This document shows positions 26,297 to 37,324 of a stretch of 43,420 bases of DNA, piece by piece. Origin of the DNA: Pseudomonadales bacterium (GTDB taxonomy: Bacteria > Pseudomonadota > Gammaproteobacteria > Pseudomonadales > Ketobacteraceae); contig JAKSAW010000710.1 of the NCBI GenBank assembly GCA_022361455.1, positions 1 through 43,420 of the forward strand, written 5' to 3'. How positions within the stretch are numbered: position 1 is the stretch's first letter; every line of letters begins with the position of its first letter. The position numbers and the translations under genes are program-made. The notes beneath the pieces were generated by a model, which had not been told where the DNA came from, did no database searches, and was given only the letters and a program-made list of their open reading frames with translations.

Positions 26297-28414
26297 CTAG
26301 TTTCGAGCGCGTGTGATTTTGTTGACTGCTTTTAGTTGGCGTAGTTTGCGAATAGCTCGAGCCAAATGAGCACGATCGTGAACGGCAATTCGCATTTTTA
26401 CCACACTAAGGTGAGCATCTTTTTCTTTTAGATTAATGGTTTCGATATTGATATCAGTTTCTGAAATGACAGAAGCTAATCTTGCTAGCGCTCCGCGATC
26501 ATTCTCTAATTCAATACGAAGTTCAGCGGGAAATTCCCCTTCTATTTTCTTAGCCCAATTAACTTCTAAACATTTTTCGGGGTTTTCTTTCATTTCCGAA
26601 GTAATGTTTTTGCAGTCATGGATATGGATCACCATCCCACGACCGGCACTTAAATGGCCGATAATAGAATCGCCTGGAATTGGTCGACAACATTTTGCGA
26701 AATTAATCACCATGCCTTCGGTGCCACGAATGATTAATGGCTTCGGTTTGTCACCACCAAGTTCGGAAGTGTTATCTTCATCTTGCGGTAGTAAACGGCG
26801 GGCAGCAATTTGTGCCATTTGGTTGCCAAGGCCAATGTCTTCCAACAGGTCATCGAAAGTTTCAAAGCCCGCTTCGTTTAACGCAGTATTAAGTCGATCT
26901 TCAGGTATTGAATCAAATTCAATATCGAAGGCCGCCAATGCTTTGTTGAGTAATCGCTGCCCCAGTTCCACTGATTCAGAACGGCGTTGATTTTTTAAGA
27001 AGTGGCGAATATTGCTTCTTGCCTTTGCCGTAATAACAAAGCTTAACCAGGCTGGATTCGGGCAGGCGCCAGGGGCTGTAATTACTTGAATGGTGTTACC
27101 GCTTTCCAGCGGTGTGCTCAATGGTACTAAGCGATGATCGATACGTGCCGCTACACAACTGTTGCCAACATCGGTATGTACGGAATAGGCAAAATCCACC
27201 GGCGTTGAACCAGATGGCAATTCTAGGATGTTGCCCTTGGGTGTGAACACATAAACTTCATCGGGGAATAGATCCATTTTTACATGCTCGATAAACTCCA
27301 ATGAGTTACCGGCACGTTGCTGCATTTCAAGTAGACCTTTTAACCATTCTTTAGCACGGTTTTGTGCGCCGCCTGCTGGATCGGGATCGGATTTATAAAG
27401 CCAGTGGGCGGCAATACCGTTGTCGGCCATGGCTTCCATTTCATGTGTGCGGATTTGAATTTCAATGGGTACGCCGTTCATTCCCTTTAAGGTGGTATGC
27501 AGGGATTGGTAACCGTTCGCCTTCGGAATAGCAACATAGTCCTTAAAACGACCCGGTATCGGTTTGTATAGATTGTGCACTACACCCAGCACGCGGTAGC
27601 AATCGTCGACGCTGCTTACGGTAATTCGAAATCCATACACATCCATTATTTGATTGAATGGTTTGTGTTGGGATTTCATTTTTTCGTAGATGCTATAGAT
27701 GTGTTTTTCGCGACCAAACACCGTGGCTTCAATGGATTCTTGAGCTAGTCGGTTAGATAGCGATTCTTGAATACGAGCAACCATGTCTTTGCGATTGCCA
27801 CGATTGCTTTTGACTGCTCGTTTAATGCGGTCCGCACGCATTGGATAAAGATTGTTGAAGCACAGATCTTCCAGTTCGACACGGAAATTGTTCATGCCAA
27901 GCCTGTTGGCGATAGGTGCATAAATTTCCAAGGTTTCGGTGGCAACTCTGCGGCGCTTTTGCGGGTGAAGTACTCCGAGGGTGCGCATATTGTGGAGTCT
28001 ATCTGCCAACTTAACCAAAATAACGCGGATGTCTTTGGTCATCGCTAGCATCATCTTGCGGAAGTTCTCCGCTTGTTGAACCGCTTTAGATTCAAACTTG
28101 ATTGCGCCAATCTTACTAACGCCATCGACGATTTCAGCGACGACGGGGTCGAAGTCTTCTTCCAGTGTTTCTTTGCTAACTCCCGTGTCTTCAATGACAT
28201 CATGCAGCAGTGCCGCCATTAGGCTTTGCGGATCCATATGCATGTCAGCGAGGATCTTACAAACTGCCACGGGGTGAACAATGTAGGGGTCGCCACTGCG
28301 GCGAAATTGACCTTCGTGGGCTTCTTTAGCGAAATGATAGGCGCGAATAATCCCCTCGACTTGATCTGGCGCCAGGTAGTTTAACTTTTCGGTAAGACTT
28401 TCAAGGGTTTGCAA
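26297..28414 (-). CDS. spoT: Bifunctional (p)ppGpp synthetase/hydrolase SpoT
   Basis: 705 residues. N-terminal HD hydrolase (YIVHPVAV; His71-Asp72 in [10 protein letters not shown]), synthetase domain (about 220-370, with [25 protein letters not shown]), TGS domain (about 390-450, [19 protein letters not shown]), a helical/zinc-finger region with the CCRPIPGD segment, and a C-terminal ACT domain (about 635-700). Both catalytic halves appear intact, as in SpoT; length fits (E. coli 702). It sets ppGpp levels during starvation. Upstream is rpoZ, separated by a strong hairpin terminator, so it also needs its own promoter in the 70 bp before its start. Confidence 0.97.
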   Translation of the reverse strand: MQTLESLTEKLNYLAPDQVEGIIRAYHFAKEAHEGQFRRSGDPYIVHPVAVCKILADMHMDPQSLMAALLHDVIEDTGVSKETLEEDFDPVVAEIVDGVSKIGAIKFESKAVQQAENFRKMMLAMTKDIRVILVKLADRLHNMRTLGVLHPQKRRRVATETLEIYAPIANRLGMNNFRVELEDLCFNNLYPMRADRIKRAVKSNRGNRKDMVARIQESLSNRLAQESIEATVFGREKHIYSIYEKMKSQHKPFNQIMDVYGFRITVSSVDDCYRVLGVVHNLYKPIPGRFKDYVAIPKANGYQSLHTTLKGMNGVPIEIQIRTHEMEAMADNGIAAHWLYKSDPDPAGGAQNRAKEWLKGLLEMQQRAGNSLEFIEHVKMDLFPDEVYVFTPKGNILELPSGSTPVDFAYSVHTDVGNSCVAARIDHRLVPLSTPLESGNTIQVITAPGACPNPAWLSFVITAKARSNIRHFLKNQRRSESVELGQRLLNKALAAFDIEFDSIPEDRLNTALNEAGFETFDDLLEDIGLGNQMAQIAARRLLPQDEDNTSELGGDKPKPLIIRGTEGMVINFAKCCRPIPGDSIIGHLSAGRGMVIHIHDCKNITSEMKENPEKCLEVNWAKKIEGEFPAELRIELENDRGALARLASVISETDINIETINLKEKDAHLSVVKMRIAVHDRAHLARAIRKLRQLKAVNKITRARN

Positions 28415-28488
28415 CGCCCATTCCTCTCCACGGCTGACTTTTTAGTGTACTGGTATTGGGCGAGAATGAGAACTGCTTAGAGACACGA

Positions 28489-28521
28489 AAAAGCCACTAA
28501 ACCATGAGTTTAGTGGCTTTT
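28489..28521. terminator. Perfect-stem terminator between rpoZ and spoT
   Basis: AAAAGCCACTAAAC (28489-28502) pairs perfectly with GTTTAGTGGCTTTT (28508-28521), a 14-bp stem with a 5-nt loop. On the minus strand it is followed by a T-run, so it should end or attenuate the gmk-rpoZ transcript 47 bp after the rpoZ stop, before spoT. Confidence 0.88.
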
Positions 28522-28568
28522 CTGAATTTGAATTGTCAGCTAAAGAATGGTGTGACAATAAAGAGCCA

Positions 28569-28811
28569 TTAAAGCATTGGTGGTAGAGGCACTTCTTTCT
28601 CTTGCTGTGGCTTGTCATCTAGGATGCTGTTGTCGATATAGCCTTCGGCGATTTCTCGAAGCGCGACAACTGTTGGCTTGTCATTTTCCCACTCTACCAA
28701 AGGGTCCTTGCCGCCGGTGGCGATTTGGCGTGCTCTTTTCGAAGCAACCAATACAAGCTGGAAGCGGTTTTCAACGTTATCTAGACAATCTTCAACAGTA
28801 ACTCGGGCCAT
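28569..28811 (-). CDS. rpoZ: RNA polymerase omega subunit
   Basis: 80 residues, usual length for omega. [20 protein letters not shown] and ASKRARQI are the conserved N-terminal signature that clamps the beta' subunit and forms part of the ppGpp site 1. The C-terminal tail ([12 protein letters not shown]) is variable. GAGGATCCC precedes the ATG. It is 143 bp downstream of gmk and upstream of spoT, linking the ppGpp target site to the ppGpp enzyme in one locus, as in E. coli. Confidence 0.97.
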   Translation of the reverse strand: MARVTVEDCLDNVENRFQLVLVASKRARQIATGGKDPLVEWENDKPTVVALREIAEGYIDNSILDDKPQQEKEVPLPPML

Positions 28812-28954
28812 GGGATCCTCGATCGGAATAATGTGTTTTGCTTTTGCAGTCTACAGTCTAGCCAAGCACTGCGAGGTTGCCTAGACGAAAGGTTGCGAAT
28901 TTTAACGATACGAACCAGGAAATACAAGGCCTAGGGCCACTTGCTAGCGGTTGA

Positions 28955-29572
<618 letters not shown>

Positions 29573-29630
29573 TCAAAAGCCTCTGTCGGAATGGAGTCTA
29601 GGTTTTGTTGCCATTATAGAACAGGATTGC

Positions 29631-30497
29631 TTACTCGATATTTTGAATCTGCTCACGCATTTGTTCGATGAGCACTTTGAGTTCCACGGCCACCTGGGTG
29701 GTAACGACGTGAATAGATTTTGAGCCAAGCGTATTAGCTTCGCGATTCAGTTCTTGCATTAGAAAATCCAGGCGTCTGCCACTTGCGCCGCCTTTATTGA
29801 GGGAGCGTCTAACTTCTTCAACGTGGGTGCTGAGGCGATCTAACTCTTCATCGATATCGGCTTTCTGCGCAATAAACACCATTTCTTGTTCCAAGCGTTC
29901 CTGGTCTAAGTTGACTTGGGCTTCCTCTAACTTGGTATTGATGCGTTCGCGCTGGTTTTGCAGAATCTCTGGCATATGCTGCTTGGCAATTTCTACCTGA
30001 GCAAGGATGCCATCGAGTCGATCTTGAATTAGTTTCTTTAATTCTGCACCTTCCCGTTCTCGGTGTGCGATAAAGTCATCGAGGGTTGCGTCTAACAAGC
30101 TCATAGCGGTCTGTTGAATATGGGACATGTCGGTTTCGGGTGTCTCAATAACGCCTTGCCACCCCAGTAAAGCGGTGGTGGATAAGGTTGAGCTGTCGCC
30201 GGTGATGGTTTGAATCTGATGTGCTGCGTCTAGTAATTGCTTAACGTAAGCTTCATTGACTTTAATTTCTGTGGGCGCAGCGTTTTCGGTTTTAAGCTTG
30301 AGGGTGCATTCTAATTTGCCCCTGCTTAAGCGCTTTCTTAATTTTTCGCGCACCCCATTTTCTAATTCACGCAGCTGCTCCGGCAAGCGAGGGGTAACTT
30401 CTAAATAGCGGTGGTTAACTGAACGAAGCTCCCAAGAAAGGTTTCCCCAAGTTTCCTTGAGTTCCTTGCGGCTAAAGGCGGTCATGCTGCGAATCAT
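29631..30497 (-). CDS. yicC: YicC/YloC-family endoribonuclease
   Basis: 288 residues, the family's usual length. The start MIRSMTAFSR is the universal YicC signature; the C-terminus has the conserved LDFLMQELNREANTLGSKS block. Long helices with coiled-coil character occupy the middle. In E. coli YicC acts as an RNase taking part in small RNA decay, notably RyhB (known from E. coli). Divergent from rph across 194 bp and upstream of gmk on the minus strand. Confidence 0.93.
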   Translation of the reverse strand: MIRSMTAFSRKELKETWGNLSWELRSVNHRYLEVTPRLPEQLRELENGVREKLRKRLSRGKLECTLKLKTENAAPTEIKVNEAYVKQLLDAAHQIQTITGDSSTLSTTALLGWQGVIETPETDMSHIQQTAMSLLDATLDDFIAHREREGAELKKLIQDRLDGILAQVEIAKQHMPEILQNQRERINTKLEEAQVNLDQERLEQEMVFIAQKADIDEELDRLSTHVEEVRRSLNKGGASGRRLDFLMQELNREANTLGSKSIHVVTTQVAVELKVLIEQMREQIQNIE

Positions 30498-30691
30498 AGA
30501 ATCTGGGCCCTAGTGTCAGTGATTAAGCTAATAAGTGTACTGTGATTATTTGCTGATTGCGATGCTTTCGCCTGGGAATCTGTGAACGAAACCTTAGGTT
30601 TCTTGCTTGGCTTTGTCAGCAAAATCTCTGTATTAGCTTCTAATCTTGTTATACTCGCTCGCTCACAGTCACTAGTAGGGGAACTTTTGAA

Positions 30692-31408
30692 ATGCGTCCA
30701 AGCGGAAGAGCACCAGATCAATTGCGAGATGTGAAGATTACTCGTAACTATACCTGCCATGCGGAAGGCTCTGTGTTAGTAGAGTTTGGAAATACCAAAG
30801 TCATCTGCACTGCCAGTGTCAATGATGGCGTTCCTCGATTTTTGAAAGGTAGTGGGCAAGGTTGGGTGACCGCTGAATATGGCATGTTGCCAAGATCCAC
30901 CGGCGACCGTATGGGTAGGGAAGCTGCTCGTGGCAAGCAAGGTGGCCGTACTTTAGAGATTCAACGTTTAATCGCTCGTTCATTACGTGCTGCAGTAGAT
31001 TTAAATCTCCTTGGAGAAAATACCGTCTATGTGGATTGCGATGTCATTCAAGCCGACGGTGGCACGCGCACAGCATCTATTACTGGCGGTTGTGTCGCAT
31101 TGGTAGATGCCCTTAGCTGGATGCTTGAGCAAGGTAAGATCAAGCAAGATCCTTTACAGCGATTAATCGCTTCGGTTTCTGTCGGTGTTTATCAAGGCAC
31201 CCCGGTTTTGGATCTCGATTACCCAGAAGATTCGAATGCGGAAACGGATATGAATGTGGTGATGACCCAGCACGGTGGTTTTGTTGAAGTGCAGGGTACA
31301 GCGGAAGGAGAAGCATTTAGTCGCGATGATATGAATGCCATGATGGACCTTGCAGAAAAAGGCATTGGTGAATTGTTCGCACTCCAACAGCAAGCGTTAG
31401 GTTGGTAG
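30692..31408 (+). CDS. rph: RNase PH
   Basis: 238 residues, full length (E. coli 238). Phosphorolytic 3'-exoribonuclease of the PNPase/PH fold: [20 protein letters not shown] start, [17 protein letters not shown] (about 57-73) and the phosphate-binding [14 protein letters not shown] (about 121-134) are conserved. It trims tRNA and other RNA 3' ends. It is 3 bp upstream of pyrE, forming an rph-pyrE operon as in E. coli. The frame is intact, unlike the frameshifted rph of E. coli K-12 that lowers pyrE expression. Confidence 0.97.
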   Translation: MRPSGRAPDQLRDVKITRNYTCHAEGSVLVEFGNTKVICTASVNDGVPRFLKGSGQGWVTAEYGMLPRSTGDRMGREAARGKQGGRTLEIQRLIARSLRAAVDLNLLGENTVYVDCDVIQADGGTRTASITGGCVALVDALSWMLEQGKIKQDPLQRLIASVSVGVYQGTPVLDLDYPEDSNAETDMNVVMTQHGGFVEVQGTAEGEAFSRDDMNAMMDLAEKGIGELFALQQQALGW

Positions 31409-31411
31409 TCA

Positions 31412-32071
31412 GTGAAGAGTTATCAAAAAGAGTTTATTCAATTTGCGCTGCAACAAGAGGTGCTGCGCTTTGGTGAGTTTACTTTAAAGTCAGGGCGTAC
31501 CAGCCCTTACTTTTTTAATGCGGGGTTATTCCAAACCGGTGGGGCATTGGCGCAACTTGGCCGTTTTTATGCGCAAACAATAGCCGATGACGGTACGCCC
31601 TTTGATGTACTTTTTGGCCCTGCATACAAAGGTATCCCCATTGCTTCGGCGGCAGCAATTGCACTTGCAGATCATCACAACCAAGATGTGCCGTGGTGCT
31701 TCAATCGGAAAGAAGCTAAGGGTCATGGTGAGGGTGGAACGCTAGTTGGTGCCGCCTTAGAAGGCAAAAGAGTGCTAATCATCGACGATGTCATTACGGC
31801 GGGCACTGCAATTCGAGAAGTTATGCAGATCCTAGAAAATGTCGGTGCCACACCTGCTGGTGTGGTGGTGGCTTTAGATCGTCAGGAGCGTGGTAAAGGT
31901 GAAAAATCAGCTATCCAGGAAGTGGAAGAAGAGTTCTCTATTCCTGTGATGAGCGTTATTAACTTAGCTCAATTGATTGATTATATTGAAGAAGTTGCCC
32001 AGTCGGATGAGTCTTGGCAGCCGCATTTGGCAAGTGTTCGCGACTATCGCTCTATGTATGGTATTGCGTGA
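31412..32071 (+). CDS. pyrE: Orotate phosphoribosyltransferase
   Basis: 219 residues from a GTG at 31412. [30 protein letters not shown] and the PRPP-binding loop [16 protein letters not shown] (about 119-134) are all present, with the flexible catalytic loop [13 protein letters not shown]. It forms OMP from orotate and PRPP in UMP synthesis. It starts 3 bp after rph with the ribosome-binding site in the end of rph, so the two are coupled. The stop is followed by a structured spacer rather than a terminator with a T-run. Confidence 0.97.
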   Translation: MKSYQKEFIQFALQQEVLRFGEFTLKSGRTSPYFFNAGLFQTGGALAQLGRFYAQTIADDGTPFDVLFGPAYKGIPIASAAAIALADHHNQDVPWCFNRKEAKGHGEGGTLVGAALEGKRVLIIDDVITAGTAIREVMQILENVGATPAGVVVALDRQERGKGEKSAIQEVEEEFSIPVMSVINLAQLIDYIEEVAQSDESWQPHLASVRDYRSMYGIA

Positions 32072-32237
32072 TATAGCGCAAAGATTGTTAAATCTTCCGG
32101 GTTCACACTTGCAGTAGGTTGGTAGTACCCAGCAAGGAAGCTAAACTGAAATAGGGAGTCTTTAGAGTGTTGGGAACCTCTCGGGCCAATAGACCTCTAA
32201 GCACTAGGCGCCAGGGGTCTATTGAAGGCCGCTATAT
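32071..32237 (+). other. Folded spacer downstream of pyrE
   Basis: ATATAGCG (32071-32078) and CGCTATAT (32230-32237) are perfect complements enclosing about 150 nt. Inside are AAGATT (32081-32086)/AATCTT (32091-32096), a CTTGC/GCAAG pairing near 32113-32137, and a long hairpin: GGC-CAATAGACC (32184-32195) with GGTCTATTG-AAG-GCC (32216-32230). No T-run follows. It could be a 3'-UTR structure or an unrecognised ncRNA. Confidence 0.4.
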
Positions 32238-32278
32238 ACAATTATCAGTAAATAATTTGAGTGAATCTAATCAGTAAA

Positions 32279-32908
32279 ATGCTGTTTCGTATCGTCGTTG
32301 TTATTTTTGCATTAATGTTTACCGCATCTAGCATTGCGGCAAAACGCTTTTATCGTTTCGAAGATGAGAACGGTAATCGAGTTATTCGCGATACCATACC
32401 GCCAGATTTGGTTCATAAAGGATATGATGTTTTGGGTGCAGATGGTCGGGTTTTAAAAACTGTGCCCAGGGCTTTAACTGCAGATGAAATTAAAGAGCTG
32501 GAAAAGAACCAGCAGACAGATGAGCAGCGTGCGCAGCAAGCGGCTATTCAGGAAGCCGCCGATAAAAAGCTGCTGACCATATTCAGTGCTCCTAAAGATG
32601 CCGAACGTGCAAGGGAGCGTAAACTGGAAGCGCTTGATGTATTAATTAGCGTTAATAAAGGCAACATCACTCGCTTAAAATCTGAATTTGACCTTGCTCA
32701 GCAAGAAGCAGCAGCTAACGAAAGGGCTAGTGTTCCTGTTCCAGAGCATCTTATCGAAAAGATGGATCGTATTGATCGGCAGATTCAGAAGCTAGAAGCC
32801 AATATTCAAGAAAAAGAATTAGAGAAAGAAGCTGTTCGCCAGCAATATGCTAAAGATATCGATCGGCTTATATATTTAATGCGCCAGCAGGGTCGTTACG
32901 TAGAATAA
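32279..32908 (+). CDS. DUF4124-family periplasmic protein with coiled coil
   Basis: 209 residues from the ATG at 32279; a GTG 18 bp upstream is an alternative. Signal peptide MLFRIVVVIFALMFTASSIAA. The mature N-terminus (KRFYRFEDENGNRVIRDTIPPDLV) is the DUF4124 motif, a short domain in secreted gammaproteobacterial proteins. The rest is helical: EIKELEKNQQTDEQRAQQAA, then a likely coiled coil (about 125-205, LIEKMDRIDRQIQKLEANIQ). Function unknown. In Pseudomonas the rph/pyrE neighbourhood also holds a DUF4124 gene. It converges with slmA, 40 bp away. Confidence 0.82.
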   Translation: MLFRIVVVIFALMFTASSIAAKRFYRFEDENGNRVIRDTIPPDLVHKGYDVLGADGRVLKTVPRALTADEIKELEKNQQTDEQRAQQAAIQEAADKKLLTIFSAPKDAERARERKLEALDVLISVNKGNITRLKSEFDLAQQEAAANERASVPVPEHLIEKMDRIDRQIQKLEANIQEKELEKEAVRQQYAKDIDRLIYLMRQQGRYVE

Positions 32909-32948
32909 CGTTGGATTAATTGAATCTCTGTTAGCCTAGGTTTCTTTA

Positions 32949-33545
32949 TTAATTTCGATACAAGTTTGCTTCTAAAAGCTGCCATTGCTGTTGCCAATTT
33001 TCGATAGGTGATCTAGAAAAACCACTTCTTACATACTGACAAATTCTGCCTTCTGCTGATGCTAGTAAAAGGTTTGCAGACTCGGTTGGCGTTAATTGAG
33101 TTCGCTTGCCTTCTTTCAGCTCCGCTTCTCTCAAAACTTGTTTTAATTGTGTTTCCAAACGATCAAATAATTGAACGACCCGTTGACGTAATCGATCGGT
33201 TTCACCGGTGATGGCATCACCGGTTAAAATTCTGGTAATCCCTGGATTTTTTTCTGCAAAACCTAGCAGCAAAGTTAGAATCTGTTTGCATTGTTCTAGT
33301 GCAGTGGGTTCTTCTTTAACGATTAAGTTGATTCTGCTAAATAAGGAGTCTTCAATAAACTCGATTAAACCCTCAAACATTTTCGCTTTGCTGGGAAAGT
33401 GTCGATAGAGTGCCGCTTCTGACACGCCTACTTCTTTAGCAAGAGCTGCGGTGGTAATGCGGCCGCCAGGGGTCGCTTCAAGCATGGCCGCCAATGATTG
33501 TAATATTTGATCTTTGCGCGACGGCTTTTTGTTATCGTTAGACAT
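32949..33545 (-). CDS. slmA: Nucleoid occlusion factor SlmA
   Basis: 198 residues, TetR family, the usual SlmA length. Helix-turn-helix at about 30-55 (RITTAALAKEVGVSEAALYRHF), starting with SRKDQILQSLAAMLE. The C-terminal regulatory half has SPIENWQQQWQLLE, as in E. coli SlmA. It binds SBS sites on the chromosome and blocks FtsZ ring assembly over the nucleoid. Last gene of the coaBC-algC-argB-slmA unit, 7 bp after argB. In E. coli it also lies near dfp, dut and pyrE. Confidence 0.92.
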   Translation of the reverse strand: MSNDNKKPSRKDQILQSLAAMLEATPGGRITTAALAKEVGVSEAALYRHFPSKAKMFEGLIEFIEDSLFSRINLIVKEEPTALEQCKQILTLLLGFAEKNPGITRILTGDAITGETDRLRQRVVQLFDRLETQLKQVLREAELKEGKRTQLTPTESANLLLASAEGRICQYVRSGFSRSPIENWQQQWQLLEANLYRN

Positions 33546-33552
33546 GGGCGAG

Positions 33553-34521
<969 letters not shown>

Positions 34522-34572
34522 CTATTGCAGATGCCAAAAACTTTGTGCGAAAAGGTGCTAAGTGTCGTGCTA

Positions 34573-37245
34573 TTAAAACTCTACGTTAATCGAAGCGTCG
34601 GCCGCCTGCAATTGCTGACGAAAAATACCTTTAATACGCTCTAATGCTTCTTCAGAGTCTGCTTCGAAACGAGCCACCAAATTGGGGGTGGTGTTAGATG
34701 CACGAACTAGTCCCCAGCCATCGGGGTAATCAACGCGAATTCCGTCGAGTGTCACCATATTACCATCACTGAACTGTCCCTGCTCTGTTAAACGGTTCAT
34801 TACGGCAAACTTTTTCTCTTCATCAATGGCAACCGATAGTTCTGGGGTTGAGACTTTCTCTGGGAATTCGGCGAAAACTTCGTCAGCGCCAAATGGTTCC
34901 ATTGATAAAATCTCTAACAAGCGTGCTGCACTATAGATGGCATCATCAAACCCATACCAGCGGTCATTGAAGAAAATATGGCCACTCAATTCGCCGCCGA
35001 CCACAGCACCAGTTTCAGCCATTTTAGCTTTCATCAAGGAATGGCCTGTGGGGCACATAATGGCTCGGCCCCCTAAGTTGCTTACCAGCTCCGCTACATC
35101 GCGGCTGCATTTCACGTCATAGATAATGTCTGAGCCAGGATTGCGGGACAGCAGATCGCGGGCATACAGCATCAATAATCTATCCGGCCAAATAATCTTG
35201 CCAGCAGGTGTCACGATCCCTAATCGATCACCATCACCATCGAAGGCGATTCCGAGCTCTGCATTTTGTTCTTGTACAGCAGCAATCAAAGGTTCCAGGT
35301 TTTCAGGTTTGCTGGGGTCAGGGTGATGGTTAGGGAAATCACCGTCCACTTCCCCATAAAGTGTGGTCACTGAGCATCCGAGATTATTCAAGATATCGGT
35401 TACGACTGTTCCTGCAACACCATTTCCGCAGTCCACTACAATGTTCATGGGTTTGGCAAGGACCACATCGTTTAATATTCGGTCCTTATAATCCTGCACA
35501 ATATCGTGGGTTTCGTAGCTGCCCTCTCCTTGATTAAAGTTGCCTGATTCAATTCTCTCTTTGAGGGCTTGGATATGTGCTCCCGATAGCGTTTCGTCGG
35601 CAATGACAATCTTGAAGCCATTATAGTTCGCCGGATTGTGGCTACCTGTAATGACAACGCCGCTTTGGGTGCTGAGGGTCTTTGTAGCGTAATAGAGCAT
35701 CGGTGTGGGTAGCATACCAATATCGATAACGTTGATACCTGTAGCTAAAAGCCCTTGGGCCAGGGCTTCGGCAAGAGAGCCACTTGAGTGTCTGCCGTCA
35801 CGTGCAATAGCGATACTGGTTTGGCCTCGAGAAATGGCTTCGCTTCCGATCGCCATGCCGATGCTAGTTGCGATTCCCTCATCCAAGTTTTCTCCAACGA
35901 TTCCGCGAATGTCATAGGCCCGGAAGATCTCCGAAGGCATCGCTTTGGCGCTGGCTTGAGGCATTTCCGCGCCGCCTTCAGCCATATCAACAATATCCAG
36001 ATCCATTTCATCAGGACTGTCGTCAAAGGCCAGTGGATCGTTGATATCGCTTGAATCACCATCAAGCAGCGACGAGTCATCTTCGCTAATGTCGATATCG
36101 AGCACATCGTCTTTTTGGTACATGGGGTCGATGCTGCTCTCAAGATCTTGATTGCTGGTTTGCTGCATATCCTTGTTCTTCAATGAGTTATGGCGCACAT
36201 GAGCGTCGTACTCGATAAACAGCCTTTCAATGGTTTGCGCTAAAGATGTAAATATCTCTAAAGAATAGGTATTTGCATGTTTGTCATGGGAGGTGAGCGC
36301 ATTAAAGGTGCTGGTAAGCTTGGTGGCATTCTGTGCAAGAGCCCGTTTGACCAAACCAAAAGAGAGTAATGAAAACAGCAAAGACAAGAAGATTGCCCCG
36401 CCTCCCATTGCTAGGACGTTGACATTATTCTTGGCAGGAATATTGGTTGCAATACTGGGATAAAATCGGGCTTGCCAATGTTGAATGGGACCATCTGCTG
36501 TAACCGGGGTTTGGCTTTTGGCAGCGCTATTTCCTGCGCCATGAAATACGGTGGGTCTGCTCTTACCAAACTGCTGGGTGAGTTCCAAATACCCTAAGCT
36601 ATTGTCAATTTTAGGAAATTGGTCAGTAATCTGCTTTAAATCGAATGCGGCGATCAAGGTGCCGAGGACTTGATCGTCTTGTTCGATAGCTGCAGTAATA
36701 GTTAAGAACTTGTTTGCTTCGTGAACGTGTATTTCTGGATGGGGCGCTTCCTGTTTTTCTGCTCGGGTAATCAAATCTAGTTGTGCAAAGCTAATGGGAG
36801 GAACAGAGTTTTTATCTTTCTTAGCTTTGCCTGCCAGAAAAATTTCAACATTGGCAACGCCTGGTAATTGTTGCTCGAGAGATTCTTCGAGTGCTTCAAG
36901 AGTATCACTGTCGCCGGCTATGGCGGGTGTTTTGAATTTATCGCTGTTAGCCGTTGAGGCTACTAAATTGTTTAGTTGCAAAGATTGTAGCGATATTAGG
37001 CTGATAAAACTCTTTGCTTGAGCTTGCGCCATGCTAGCTTGAGTTTCCTTGCCTCCTTGATCGACTAGCAACCAATAGATACCCCCGAAGGCTCCGCCGA
37101 CGGATAAAATGCACCCCAGAATCCCAGGTAAGAAAGTTTTCAGCAAAGACCCAGTTGCCTTCGGTGTATCGGGACTCTTACTTTCTTTCTTTTTTGACGC
37201 TTTTGCGTCTTGGTCTTGCTGTTTTTTCTTCTTGCCTATGGCCAT
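34573..37245 (-). CDS. algC: Phosphomannomutase/phosphoglucomutase AlgC with N-terminal membrane region
   Basis: 890 residues in two parts. The C-terminal part from about 436 (MPSEIFRAYDIRG) is a complete PMM/PGM: phosphoserine Ser535 in TGSHNPANYNGFK, Mg loop DGDGDR near 667, GELSGH and RASNTTPNLVARFE. It interconverts mannose and glucose 1- and 6-phosphates for LPS and exopolysaccharide. The N-terminal 430 residues hold a basic start (KKKKQQDQDAKASKKK), a membrane helix (about 35-60), an extracytoplasmic segment to about 275, a second helix (about 280-302), a helical stretch and an acidic linker (about 375-430). Longer AlgC forms with such a region occur in Pseudomonas annotations. Between coaBC and argB; dut is not here. 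Confidence 0.93.
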   Translation of the reverse strand: MAIGKKKKQQDQDAKASKKKESKSPDTPKATGSLLKTFLPGILGCILSVGGAFGGIYWLLVDQGGKETQASMAQAQAKSFISLISLQSLQLNNLVASTANSDKFKTPAIAGDSDTLEALEESLEQQLPGVANVEIFLAGKAKKDKNSVPPISFAQLDLITRAEKQEAPHPEIHVHEANKFLTITAAIEQDDQVLGTLIAAFDLKQITDQFPKIDNSLGYLELTQQFGKSRPTVFHGAGNSAAKSQTPVTADGPIQHWQARFYPSIATNIPAKNNVNVLAMGGGAIFLSLLFSLLSFGLVKRALAQNATKLTSTFNALTSHDKHANTYSLEIFTSLAQTIERLFIEYDAHVRHNSLKNKDMQQTSNQDLESSIDPMYQKDDVLDIDISEDDSSLLDGDSSDINDPLAFDDSPDEMDLDIVDMAEGGAEMPQASAKAMPSEIFRAYDIRGIVGENLDEGIATSIGMAIGSEAISRGQTSIAIARDGRHSSGSLAEALAQGLLATGINVIDIGMLPTPMLYYATKTLSTQSGVVITGSHNPANYNGFKIVIADETLSGAHIQALKERIESGNFNQGEGSYETHDIVQDYKDRILNDVVLAKPMNIVVDCGNGVAGTVVTDILNNLGCSVTTLYGEVDGDFPNHHPDPSKPENLEPLIAAVQEQNAELGIAFDGDGDRLGIVTPAGKIIWPDRLLMLYARDLLSRNPGSDIIYDVKCSRDVAELVSNLGGRAIMCPTGHSLMKAKMAETGAVVGGELSGHIFFNDRWYGFDDAIYSAARLLEILSMEPFGADEVFAEFPEKVSTPELSVAIDEEKKFAVMNRLTEQGQFSDGNMVTLDGIRVDYPDGWGLVRASNTTPNLVARFEADSEEALERIKGIFRQQLQAADASINVEF

Positions 37246-37324
37246 GCCTTGATCCCTTGGCGGTCACATTTAAGAGGGTTCGGTTGCTAGTGCATTCTTT
37301 AAAGATTAGCAGGGTATTGGGCTA

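Noticed and set aside
30650..30655. TATACT as the -10 of an rph promoter
   Set aside because: No acceptable -35 hexamer at 16-18 bp spacing, so not listed as a feature.
35745..36143. Second-frame reading frame inside algC
   Set aside because: It is a shadow of the acidic linker-coding region of algC and has no family features or start signal.
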